NCBI GenBank assembly: GCA_035593725.1
Contig: DAOSZN010000052.1
Location: forward strand, 1-9,739
DNA from: UBA4971 sp029551185
GTDB lineage: Bacteria > Bacillota > SHA-98 > UBA4971
DNA: 9,739 nucleotides
Direction of reading: 5' to 3'
Below the pieces are notes generated by a model. The model ran no database searches, was not told the origin of the DNA, and saw only the letters and a program-made list of their open reading frames with translations. This document shows positions 1 through 7,044 of this stretch, piece after piece. Position 1 is the stretch's first letter. Each line of letters opens with the position of its first letter. Both the position numbers and the translations under genes were made by a program.

Positions 1-68
1 TTCCAAAGTGCTTTAGCAATTATTCTAGCCTTAGCTACGGATTTCCTGTATAAGATGGATTGAATCAC
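1..68 (-). CDS. Possible start of an unidentified gene downstream of tadC (partial)
   Basis: A GTG codon at 66-68 opens a frame that stays open for 22 codons to the window edge (MIQSILYRKSVAKARIIAKALW). It begins 3 nt after the tadC stop, which fits an operon. A weak AGGA lies in the last tadC codons, about 9-10 nt upstream. Twenty-two open codons can easily occur by chance, and I do not recognise the peptide, which is basic with a hydrophobic start. I see no rho-independent terminator between tadC and the edge, so transcription may continue into whatever follows. Treat this as a candidate only. Confidence 0.25.
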   Translation of the reverse strand, partial: MIQSILYRKSVAKARIIAKALW

Positions 69-71
69 ATG

Positions 72-986
72 TTAGAATCCTAAGAGCGTCTCTGCTATCT
101 GGATCACGGCAGGTCCTAGCAAAACAATAAAGAGCGTAGGGAATATAAGAAAAATCAGAGGGAAAAGCATCTTAATCGGAGCCTTCATAGCAGCCTCTTC
201 CACCCGTTGCCGCCTTTTTACCCTGCACTGGTCAGCCTGAATCCTGAGGATATTCGCTATGCCCACCCCTAGCTGGTCAGTTTGAATGATAGCTGACGCA
301 AGGGAAGTTATATCATCTATCTTAACCCGTTCAGCAAATTGTCTCAACGCTTCCTTTCTCGGTGTCCCTACCCTCATCTCTCTGAGCACAATGCCAAACT
401 CATCTGACAACGGGCCTTTCCGTCTCTCTACAACTCTCACCAACGCAGCGTCAAACCCGAGTCCTGCCTCGACGCTCACGGTAAGCAAATCAAGGACATC
501 AGGTAGGGCTTTCTGAATCTCCTTTCCTCTGCGTTTCACCTTTGATTGCATCATCATCTCAGGGACTACCCAGCCAAAACCTGCCGCCACAAGGGCAAAA
601 AGCAAGGCTTTACCTATTCCGAACCCACCTGCTAAGATGACAACCCCTAATGGAATAAGGATGAGGGTTATAATCCGTATAATAACATACTCCCCGGGAG
701 TCAGCTTCCAAGGGTTGCCTATAGCGTCAAGTTTGTGCCCGGCTGCTTTCAGCACGCTTTTGGGGGTAGCAGCCAAGACCGCGCCTGACACCTTCTTCGC
801 AACAGGACCAAACACTCGCTCAACCAGCGGGCGCGCCAGAGTTTGCTCGCGCTCGCTAGGCACTCTGCCGAGCGCGGTGACCTGCTCAACCCGCTCCTTG
901 ACTGAAAGCTCCTTGCCTGCCGTAAGAAAATACATGACCACGCTTGTCACACTTGCAAAAGCAAGGAATGCAGCCAAAACAGGCAT
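72..986 (-). CDS. tadC: TadC, inner-membrane platform protein of the Tad pilus (T2SSF domain)
   Basis: TadC and TadB form the polytopic inner-membrane platform on which the CpaF/TadA ATPase acts to extrude Flp pilin. The protein has an N-terminal membrane segment (about residues 4-22), a basic cytoplasmic stretch, paired hydrophobic segments at about 102-122 and 127-146, then a type II secretion F (GspF-like) domain at about 160-290. The F domain includes LPDVLDLLTVSVEAGLGFD and the REMRVGTPRKEAL region, and ends in a strongly hydrophobic C-terminal segment (about 271-296). About 304 residues is usual for TadC. It follows tadB after 16 nt. A GTG codon lies one codon upstream (987-989). I prefer the ATG at 984-986 because the G-rich ribosome binding site is then 7 nt away rather than 4. 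It could be confused only with TadB; the TadB-then-TadC order and the sequence pattern favour TadC. Confidence 0.93.
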   Translation of the reverse strand: MPVLAAFLAFASVTSVVMYFLTAGKELSVKERVEQVTALGRVPSEREQTLARPLVERVFGPVAKKVSGAVLAATPKSVLKAAGHKLDAIGNPWKLTPGEYVIIRIITLILIPLGVVILAGGFGIGKALLFALVAAGFGWVVPEMMMQSKVKRRGKEIQKALPDVLDLLTVSVEAGLGFDAALVRVVERRKGPLSDEFGIVLREMRVGTPRKEALRQFAERVKIDDITSLASAIIQTDQLGVGIANILRIQADQCRVKRRQRVEEAAMKAPIKMLFPLIFLIFPTLFIVLLGPAVIQIAETLLGF

Positions 987-993
987 CACGTTA

Positions 994-1001
994 CCCCCCC
1001 C
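994..1001 (-). promoter_or_regulatory. Ribosome binding site of tadC made of eight consecutive G
   Basis: The 13 nt between the tadB stop and the GTG codon of tadC contain an uninterrupted run of eight G (minus strand) followed by TAAC, then GTG ATG. No canonical GGAGG is present, so the G run is the only credible Shine-Dalgarno element. Its spacing is 4 nt to the GTG and 7 nt to the ATG. Homopolymers of this length can slip during replication, which would change the spacing or strength of the site without altering protein sequence. Confidence 0.55.
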
Positions 1002-1002
1002 A

Positions 1003-1977
1003 TCACACCTCGATCGCGACTATCTTTCGAATCAACAGAATACCGATAACCTCCCCGGCTAATGCGATACCAATCATCAGTTTCCCTATGGGATGTGCAA
1101 ACAGGATGCTAATGTACTCAGGATTAACTGCAAAAAGGAAAATTACCAGCACAATAGGAAGGACTCCTATAATAAGACCTGACAATCTACCCTGGGCTGT
1201 CAGCGTCTTGATTTCTTGGCGCAATTTTACACGCTCCCTGATAGTCTCTGCTATATTGTCTAAGACTTCAGCCAAATTGCCGCCGATCTGTCTCTGAATG
1301 AGAACTGCAGTAATGACCAACTCCAGGTCCTCACTGCCTACTCGATCCACCATGCTCATGAGAGCGGTCTCTGTCGGAGAACCCAAGCTCATTTCCTTCA
1401 TGGCAGCAGCGAACTCACTTGAAATCGGAGGTGACATCTCACGGGATACCATATCCATGGCCTGTAAGAAACTATATCCAGCTCTAAGCGAGTTCGACAT
1501 TATGATGAGGGCATCCGCAATTTGAGAGTCAAACTTCGCAAGTCTTGCCTTCTGTCTATACTTCACGTAGAAGTTGGGAAGAAAGCCTCCTGCAAATCCC
1601 AATATCACTGAAAACAGTAGATTATGGAATATGACCCACCCATAACACGCCCCTAAGACGACGAGGATGATAGACAGCGCCATGAACTCCGACCCACGAA
1701 GAGAGATGTCTGCCCTTGCCAGGTCCAACTCCAACCCGGAAGCGTACCTTTGACCTTCGAAAACCTTACCAAAGGCTGTGAGAATACCACGAAAGAATCC
1801 TTTGTCTCTCTGAGCACTGACTCCAATCTTAGGCTTGGCCTGGGTTTCTGAGAATCGAGACAGTCTTTTCAGACCTTTTCCACGATCACTCATAAGCCTT
1901 GCAATCCCATAGATTACTAACGTAACACATATAAACACCAAGCCTGAGACTGATATCACAAATGCCTGTCCCGGCAT
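1003..1977 (-). CDS. tadB: TadB, inner-membrane platform protein of the Tad pilus (T2SSF domain)
   Basis: TadB is the partner of TadC in the inner-membrane platform. The 324-residue protein starts with a membrane segment (about 7-27), followed by a basic cytoplasmic linker (31-95), two closely spaced hydrophobic segments (about 98-137), and a GspF-type domain at about 150-283. That domain carries FDSQIADALIIMSNSLRAGYSF, the LGSPTETAL stretch and a QIGGNLAEVLDNIAETIRER motif characteristic of TadB. Two C-terminal membrane segments follow (about 268-290 and 300-318). Length and order are typical of the family. The ATG start has an AGGAGGG ribosome binding site, but 11 nt away, which is longer than usual; the site sits in a hairpin loop (separate entry). 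A 117-bp gap separates it from cpaF, so it may be expressed somewhat independently of the genes upstream. Confidence 0.93.
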   Translation of the reverse strand: MPGQAFVISVSGLVFICVTLVIYGIARLMSDRGKGLKRLSRFSETQAKPKIGVSAQRDKGFFRGILTAFGKVFEGQRYASGLELDLARADISLRGSEFMALSIILVVLGACYGWVIFHNLLFSVILGFAGGFLPNFYVKYRQKARLAKFDSQIADALIIMSNSLRAGYSFLQAMDMVSREMSPPISSEFAAAMKEMSLGSPTETALMSMVDRVGSEDLELVITAVLIQRQIGGNLAEVLDNIAETIRERVKLRQEIKTLTAQGRLSGLIIGVLPIVLVIFLFAVNPEYISILFAHPIGKLMIGIALAGEVIGILLIRKIVAIEV

Positions 1978-2094
1978 ATTATCAGCTTCCCTCCTAAGCT
2001 AACTGCACCCATTGACCCCCTGGGTCTCGGCCTGTATTAACCCACCCCACCTTACGCTGTTACAAACCAATTACGGCTCTTTGTCGGACACTCG
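1978..2094. other. 117-bp cpaF-tadB intergenic gap
   Basis: This is one of the two long gaps in the cluster. On the minus strand it contains a short GC-rich stem, GACCC-AGG-GGGTC (2014-2026), and then the SD-loop hairpin of tadB (1982-2002). No U tract follows the GC-rich stem, so it is not a standard rho-independent terminator. I see no convincing -35/-10 pair and no small ORF with a good start and ribosome binding site. Confidence 0.5.
1982..2002 (-). promoter_or_regulatory. Hairpin presenting the tadB Shine-Dalgarno in its loop
   Basis: Read on the minus strand, TTAGCTT (2002-1996), AGGAGGG (1995-1989) and AAGCTGA (1988-1982) form a 7-bp stem with one G-U pair around a 7-nt loop that is exactly the Shine-Dalgarno sequence. 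The loop ends 11 nt before the tadB ATG. Folding would bring the site closer to the start in space while leaving it single-stranded. A regulatory role is inferred; the pairing itself can be read directly from the sequence. Confidence 0.5.
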
Positions 2095-3618
2095 CTAGAC
2101 GTAATTCACAAACATCCCGGGAGGCACTTTTATGCCCGCCTCCTCAAACTTACTCAAGAACTTCGGCCTGATACCGGTCGCCCTGAATCTCCCCATGATC
2201 GTCCCTTTCTCATCAATTCCGGTTTGCTCAAAAATGTAAACATCCTGCAAAGTTATGACATCGCCTTCCATACCTAGCACTTCAGTGAGATGGGTGATTT
2301 TTCGGCTTCCATCTCTCAGCCTTGCCTGATGCACGATAAGATCTATGGCTGAAGAAATCTGCTCCCGAATAGCCCGAAGAGGTAAGTCCATCCCTGCCAT
2401 GAGCGTCATAGTCTCCATCCTTGAAAGCATGTCACGGGGGGAGTTGGCATGGCCTGTTGTCATTGAGCCGTCGTGGCCTGTGTTCATCGCCTGGAGCATG
2501 TCAAGGGCCTCCCCAGATCTGACCTCTCCCACAACAATCCTGTCAGGTCGCATTCTCAAGGCATTCCTCACAAGGCCACGAATGGTAATGGCACCCTTGC
2601 CTTCAATGTTAGGAGGCCTGGCTTCAAGCACAACCACATGTTCCTGGCGGAGCTGGAGTTCTGCTGCATCTTCAATGGTAACTATTCGCTCATCCGGCGG
2701 AATAAATGAGGAGAGCACATTTAGAGTCGTTGTCTTTCCGGAACCTGTCCCTCCGGACACGACTATGTTTAACCGTGCCTTGACCGCACCCTCGAGGAAC
2801 TCCAGCATCTCAGGCGTGAGAGTCCCTAACCTAATCAGGTCATCAGTAGTCAAAGGTTCCCTTGCGAATTTTCGAATGGTAATGCATGGCCCTACAAGAG
2901 AAATCGGCGGAATCACCGCATTTACTCGGGATCCGTCAGGGAGCCTTGCATCCACCATAGGACTGGCGTCATCTATGCGCCTCCCAATAGGTGAGACGAT
3001 CCTATCTATGATGTGCCTGACGTGGTCTGCATCGCGAAATCGGATAGACGTCTCTTCAATTTTGCCTCCCCTTTCAATGTATACACTGTAAGGACCGTTC
3101 ACCATAATTTCCGTTATGGTCTCATCACCCAAGAGAGGAGTAATAGGACCGAATCCCATCACATCATCAATAACCTCTGTGATAATCCTAACTTTCTCTG
3201 ACCGTATCAAAGGTACCGGCTCTTCATCAAGGACCTTCATTGCTATGGATTCGACTTCCTTAGCCAGTCGCTGCCTATCTTCTGTACTTGCGGTGCTCTC
3301 AATAAGCTCTTCCTCTATTTCCTTGACAAGCCTATGGTGAATCTTTTCCTTGATTGCAAGGTAAGGGTCTTCCCACCGAGCCTTCTCAGCTTGAAACATG
3401 ATACCTTCGTCTGTAGACTTCATAGCATAAGGCCGGCCATCATATAGCCTTTCCGCAGACCCTGTTCCGCCTCTTACGTGCGATCCGGCTTGCGGCCCAG
3501 CAGTCTGAGGCCGGGAGCCGATGATTTCAGGCATAACTCCGCCGGAAGGCTTCGTCCGTCTTGAAGTCTCCTGCTTTTGCCCTGGCTTACCTCTTTCCAG
3601 TCTTTCTTTTAGCGACAT
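2095..3618 (-). CDS. cpaF: CpaF/TadA, secretion ATPase of the Tad pilus
   Basis: This is the hexameric cytoplasmic ATPase (PilT/VirB11 family, type II/IV secretion E) that drives pilin assembly. The 507 residues begin with a low-complexity basic N-terminus (1-75), followed by a helical N-domain (about 85-150, KEKIHHRLVKEIEEEL) and the CpaF N-domain with FGPITPLLGDETITEIMVNGP (156-175). The ATPase core has Walker A GGTGSGKTTT (289-298), an Asp box IVTIEDAAEL (312-321), Walker B RIVVGEVRSGEAL with Glu365 (360-372), and a His box TGHDGSMTTGHANS (380-393). All catalytic motifs are intact. It starts at ATG 7 nt after the cpaE stop, behind a weak GGGTGA-type site, suggesting translational coupling with cpaE. 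Length is typical, the N-terminal tail slightly long. Identification as the Tad-type subfamily rests on both the motifs and the context. Confidence 0.96.
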   Translation of the reverse strand: MSLKERLERGKPGQKQETSRRTKPSGGVMPEIIGSRPQTAGPQAGSHVRGGTGSAERLYDGRPYAMKSTDEGIMFQAEKARWEDPYLAIKEKIHHRLVKEIEEELIESTASTEDRQRLAKEVESIAMKVLDEEPVPLIRSEKVRIITEVIDDVMGFGPITPLLGDETITEIMVNGPYSVYIERGGKIEETSIRFRDADHVRHIIDRIVSPIGRRIDDASPMVDARLPDGSRVNAVIPPISLVGPCITIRKFAREPLTTDDLIRLGTLTPEMLEFLEGAVKARLNIVVSGGTGSGKTTTLNVLSSFIPPDERIVTIEDAAELQLRQEHVVVLEARPPNIEGKGAITIRGLVRNALRMRPDRIVVGEVRSGEALDMLQAMNTGHDGSMTTGHANSPRDMLSRMETMTLMAGMDLPLRAIREQISSAIDLIVHQARLRDGSRKITHLTEVLGMEGDVITLQDVYIFEQTGIDEKGTIMGRFRATGIRPKFLSKFEEAGIKVPPGMFVNYV

Positions 3619-3625
3619 TTGTCTA

Positions 3626-4894
3626 TCACCCGTTCAAAAACATACTAAAGATCGATCCGTGGATGCCTGCGGTCTTCTTGCCGGATGAAAGTTTTTGACC
3701 TTTAGAAGCCTTCTTGGAAGCTGCATCTCCCTCACCCTGGGGAATGATTATCCTGACAAGGTCCCGGATGGCAAGGGATACCTTGGCAGTGGGATAACTT
3801 ATGACAAACGGCGTTCCTTTGTTGACTGACTGGGATACCACCCGTTCTTCATTGGGGATATATACATCCACTTTTCGCTCGAGAGTCTTCTCTATCTCGT
3901 TAATATCCAAGCCATGCTCCCTGGACGGCCTGGATAGCGCCAACTTAACCTTGCTGCTTTCATAGCCTAAGGATTCCATTATCTCAAGACATACTTTAGC
4001 ATTTTTGATAGAAGGAAGGTCTGTAGACGTAACAAGAAGGATAGTGTCAGCCATATCCAGACCTGCAAGAGATATATCATCAAGTCTTTGAGGGAGATCA
4101 ACAACAACAAAATCGTAGGATTCGGCGAGAAGCCCCAAGACGGCTTCGACATGCCCTTCTGTCACAGCTTCTGCCTGCTCCGGACGGAGCGGTGATGCAA
4201 GCACATGAATCCCTGTGTTGTGCGCAAGGAGGCACGCTTCTACAGTCTCTGAGTCCACCTCTTCTTCCCTTTCCCTGGCAATATTCGCGATGGTCCTCAC
4301 AGGAGATGTGTCTAACATGATAGCCACATCTCCGAACTGCAGATCAAGGTCAACTAAGACTACCTTGCAATCTCGCTCCTTCCCAAGTTCAGCAGCGAGG
4401 TTCACTGCAATCACAGTCTTCCCGACTCCCCCCTTAGCGCTGAACACCGAAATGACCCGCCCGAGCTTTCTCTGGAGAGGCATGCTTGGCATCAATCGAG
4501 CCCTCCTCTGAATTTCCATATCATGTGTCCTACGTATTGTGCTAACCAGCTCGTCAGCGGAAAAGGGTTTCACCAAATATCCTCTGGCCCCTGCTGCTAT
4601 GGCTTCTCTTAGGTACTCCTGCTCTCCCTGGACTGATACGATCACCACAGCAGTAGTCATAGCCATCTCCACAGAGATTATCCGTGTAGCCTCTATCCCG
4701 CCCATAACCGGCATATTTATATCCATAAGAATGATATCCGGCTTAAGCCGCTTTGCGAGAGCCACAGCTTCCTTGCCGTTTTCAGCTTCACCTATCACAA
4801 CAAATCCACCGTCAAACGCAAGAAGCTTCTTGAGATTCTCCCGCGTCTCCGCTATATCGTCTACTATCAGAACCTTGATTTGGGATTTTCCCAC
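3626..4894 (-). CDS. cpaE: CpaE/TadZ, receiver-domain plus MinD/ParA-type ATPase for pilus localisation
   Basis: CpaE/TadZ proteins position the Tad machine at a pole or focus. Residues 6-122 form a CheY-like receiver domain with every key residue present: acidic pair Asp12/Asp13, phosphoacceptor Asp58 (MDINMP), Ser87, and Lys109 (VKP). Residues 145-385 are a MinD/ParA ATPase with deviant Walker A KGGVGKT (154-160, signature Lys154), the VDLDLQFGD motif (181-189), and Walker B FVVVDLP (262-268). The TSTDLPSIKNAK region (289-300) is typical of CpaE. The C-terminus (386-422) is Lys/Ser-rich and ends in a short hydrophobic helix-like tail, IFSMFLNG. The GTG start lies 5 nt after the cpaC stop, with GGGAAG about 8-10 nt upstream. 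Length (422) is normal. The unusual point is the intact receiver, since well-studied TadZ proteins carry an atypical one. Membrane or pole targeting by the tail is inferred. Confidence 0.93.
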   Translation of the reverse strand: MGKSQIKVLIVDDIAETRENLKKLLAFDGGFVVIGEAENGKEAVALAKRLKPDIILMDINMPVMGGIEATRIISVEMAMTTAVVIVSVQGEQEYLREAIAAGARGYLVKPFSADELVSTIRRTHDMEIQRRARLMPSMPLQRKLGRVISVFSAKGGVGKTVIAVNLAAELGKERDCKVVLVDLDLQFGDVAIMLDTSPVRTIANIAREREEEVDSETVEACLLAHNTGIHVLASPLRPEQAEAVTEGHVEAVLGLLAESYDFVVVDLPQRLDDISLAGLDMADTILLVTSTDLPSIKNAKVCLEIMESLGYESSKVKLALSRPSREHGLDINEIEKTLERKVDVYIPNEERVVSQSVNKGTPFVISYPTAKVSLAIRDLVRIIIPQGEGDAASKKASKGQKLSSGKKTAGIHGSIFSMFLNG

Positions 4895-4899
4895 TTAGT

Positions 4900-7044
4900 T
4901 CACTTCCCAAACATCTCGGCATCAATTTCGAAAGCCTCCAACGCCTCGCCCTTTACCATATAATCCAAGAATACCGTTTCACCAATCCGGACAATCCTCG
5001 GTGTAATCAATATTATAAGCTCACTTTCCCCACGCTCGAATTTCTCGCTCCTGAACAAACCGCCGATAATCGGAATATCTCCGAGAATGGGGAGCTTCTT
5101 CACAATCTTTGCCTCAGTGGTATGGATAAGACCGCCTATTGCAATGGTTACACCGTCTTCCACTATTAAATGAGTAGATGCTCTCCTGGTTTTCAGCGCA
5201 GGGACAGTCGCAAGTCCTACATCCAACGCATTGTTCCAATCAAGAGAGGACACTTCCGGTCTGATATCCAGGACAACTCTACCTCTTGTGTCCACTGTAG
5301 GGAGCATGTCAAGTTTTATTCCGTACGGCCGCCACTCAAAGACTATCTTCCCGTCCACTTGCCCGAGAAAAACAGGGATTTCGCCTCCGACCAGGAACTC
5401 CGCACGTTCTCCGCTTAACGTCAAGAGACTGGGAGCTGCTAAAATCTTCGCTAAGTCTTGACTCACCAGTGCATCAAGAACCGCGCGTATGGGACTGAGC
5501 CGCCACAACTCCGTTACGATATTGTCTATAGGCAGCCTAATCTGCCATACATCTTCAGGACCGGCGCCCTCAAGGCCCAGCCTCAGTGGAGATGTCCACT
5601 CGCCAAACGTAACTGAACCCGGGCTAAATGCGTTGTCATGTATACTGCCCCATGTTATCCCCAAGTTCTTCAGAGCGCCTGAGTTAATCTCCACCACTTG
5701 TACCTGAAGAAGGACTTGAACCGGATTTGCCACATCCAGTAGAATTACCGCGTCCTTACTGAACAGCTCAGCTATTTTTTGCACTCTCTTGAGATCATTC
5801 TGGGACTCTACGCTACCTTCCAGCAAGAGCTTCCCGTCAACAGACCGCACGTTTACGGTAGGCAAGTTTATGTAGTCACTGACTCTCTCCTGTAAGGTAA
5901 CCTCAGGAACTACCGACACCGGCGGTTCCGGAGGCAGGACAGGCGCCGGGGGCAACTCGGGTTCAGCTTCAACCACCCGGAGCACACTTACCACTTTCTT
6001 AGCGTAAAGCTTTGCTATAGCTTCCGCTCGCAGCTTAGCATGCTCATCAGGCACTTCTCCTTCCAGGAGGGCTGTTCCGTCTACCACCATCACTCCTATG
6101 CCGGGCGCTTGAAGTGCTCGGATGATTCTTTCCTTAAGCTCTGCGTCAAAATCGACTGCAGGCACCCCTTCAGTCTCGTACCTTGTATCCTCAGCATCAA
6201 CTTCTTCAACAGCCTCCTCCAAAGTAGCAACCTCCGGGACTACTTCAACCTCAACAGCGACCTGCTTGATTCCTTCCACAGGCGTCTCTACGTCCAAGAA
6301 GTTCAGAACCTGAGGCGCGAAAAGCCTGGCAAATTCCTCAGCCCGCTCCGCATCGCCCGGGGTTTTCACAAGTCCTTCAAGGATAATCGCGCCTTTTACC
6401 ACACGTACATGTACACCCTCAATTCCCATATCCGCCGCGACTTGGGTCGCATCTATTGCAGGTGGTGGAGGCGGGGTTTTCGGGTTCAGCACAGTAATAA
6501 GATTGAGGACTCTGTCAGTGTAAGCCTTGGCTATCTTGTCCGCGCGCTCATACTCGGCGTCTGTCGCGCATGTCCCTTCCAGGAGCAGTGTAGACTTGGC
6601 AAACCTCAACACAACACTGTCAAGCCCGATGATATCGTGGATTTCTGAGATGAGGTCTTGGTTATCTTCGTATACCCTAATATCATATCCTGTACGTCCG
6701 GACGAGTCCCAAACATACAGGGTGGTCCTACCCTCAGCCTTACCATTGATGATGATTTCGGTCTTGGAGACCACCACAATATCAGCGATGTTTGGGTTGG
6801 CCACCGCAGCCCTTACCACGTCCTCCGCATAGAGAATCCTGGAACATCCCACAACAACCCCAAAAGGCATGCTGACCGTAAATGCCAAAGGCTCCTTTGC
6901 CTGCACCGGACCAATCTGAAGAGGAGTTTTCTCCTCGGCATAAGCCGGCAGCGCATACATAATAAGGATTAAGACAAGTATCAGCGTAGTCATTCCATTT
7001 GAGTAAAGCGTGATGCGCCTTGACCGTCTTTCCCGTTCCGTCAC
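4900..7044 (-). CDS. cpaC: CpaC/RcpA, secretin of the Tad pilus with four BON-like repeats
   Basis: This is the outer-membrane ring through which the pilus exits. A basic N-terminus and hydrophobic stretch form a signal peptide (about 1-36, cleavage after AYA). Next comes the pilus-secretin N-terminal domain (about 55-125, with VANPNIADIVVVSKTEIIINGKAEGRTTLYVWD around 81-113). Four BON-like repeats follow at about 130-188, 199-252, 302-357 and 383-437, separated by Pro-rich or acidic linkers. The secretin domain spans about 441-688, with the signature region VPALKTRRASTHLIVEDG...GGLIHTTEAKIVKKLPILGDIPIIGGLF (614-664) and an ILITPRIV end. At 714 residues it is far longer than the usual 400-560. 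The GTG start overlaps the cpaB stop by 4 nt and has a GGAGGTG site about 8 nt upstream. No lipobox is seen. The long length comes from the repeats, not from a fusion to an unrelated gene. Confidence 0.94.
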   Translation of the reverse strand: MTERERRSRRITLYSNGMTTLILVLILIMYALPAYAEEKTPLQIGPVQAKEPLAFTVSMPFGVVVGCSRILYAEDVVRAAVANPNIADIVVVSKTEIIINGKAEGRTTLYVWDSSGRTGYDIRVYEDNQDLISEIHDIIGLDSVVLRFAKSTLLLEGTCATDAEYERADKIAKAYTDRVLNLITVLNPKTPPPPPAIDATQVAADMGIEGVHVRVVKGAIILEGLVKTPGDAERAEEFARLFAPQVLNFLDVETPVEGIKQVAVEVEVVPEVATLEEAVEEVDAEDTRYETEGVPAVDFDAELKERIIRALQAPGIGVMVVDGTALLEGEVPDEHAKLRAEAIAKLYAKKVVSVLRVVEAEPELPPAPVLPPEPPVSVVPEVTLQERVSDYINLPTVNVRSVDGKLLLEGSVESQNDLKRVQKIAELFSKDAVILLDVANPVQVLLQVQVVEINSGALKNLGITWGSIHDNAFSPGSVTFGEWTSPLRLGLEGAGPEDVWQIRLPIDNIVTELWRLSPIRAVLDALVSQDLAKILAAPSLLTLSGERAEFLVGGEIPVFLGQVDGKIVFEWRPYGIKLDMLPTVDTRGRVVLDIRPEVSSLDWNNALDVGLATVPALKTRRASTHLIVEDGVTIAIGGLIHTTEAKIVKKLPILGDIPIIGGLFRSEKFERGESELIILITPRIVRIGETVFLDYMVKGEALEAFEIDAEMFGK
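5734..6657 (-). repeat. Four diverged BON-like repeats inside the secretin gene
   Basis: Protein-level repeats in cpaC share a core of V-x(3-5)-(L/I)LEG-x-V, followed by a helix ending ...(I/F)A(K/R/E)L(Y/F)-x(3)-V-x(3-4)-V. Instances are STLLLEGTCATDAEYERADK (res. 151-170), GAIILEGLVKTPGDAERAEE (218-237), GTALLEGEVPDEHAKLRAEA (323-342) and GKLLLEGSVESQNDLKRVQK (404-423). Linkers contain a five-Pro run (191-195), an acidic stretch (about 262-300) and a second Pro-rich stretch (361-376). The repeats are too diverged at DNA level to suggest recent duplication or assembly error. Confidence 0.75.

Noticed and set aside
1..71. Terminator after tadC
   Set aside because: Only a 4-bp TAGC/GCTA stem is visible, with no following U tract.
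1978..2094. Promoter for tadB in the long gap
   Set aside because: The best TTGTAA and TAATAC elements are 20 nt apart and weak.
2345..3091. A 248-codon plus-strand open frame
   Set aside because: It lies wholly antisense to cpaF, has no family-like motifs and low-complexity Ser/Thr content, and is explained by the codon pattern of the real gene.
6040..6648. A 202-codon plus-strand open frame
   Set aside because: It is antisense to the BON region of cpaC; the opposite strand encodes clear domains and this product has no recognisable pattern.
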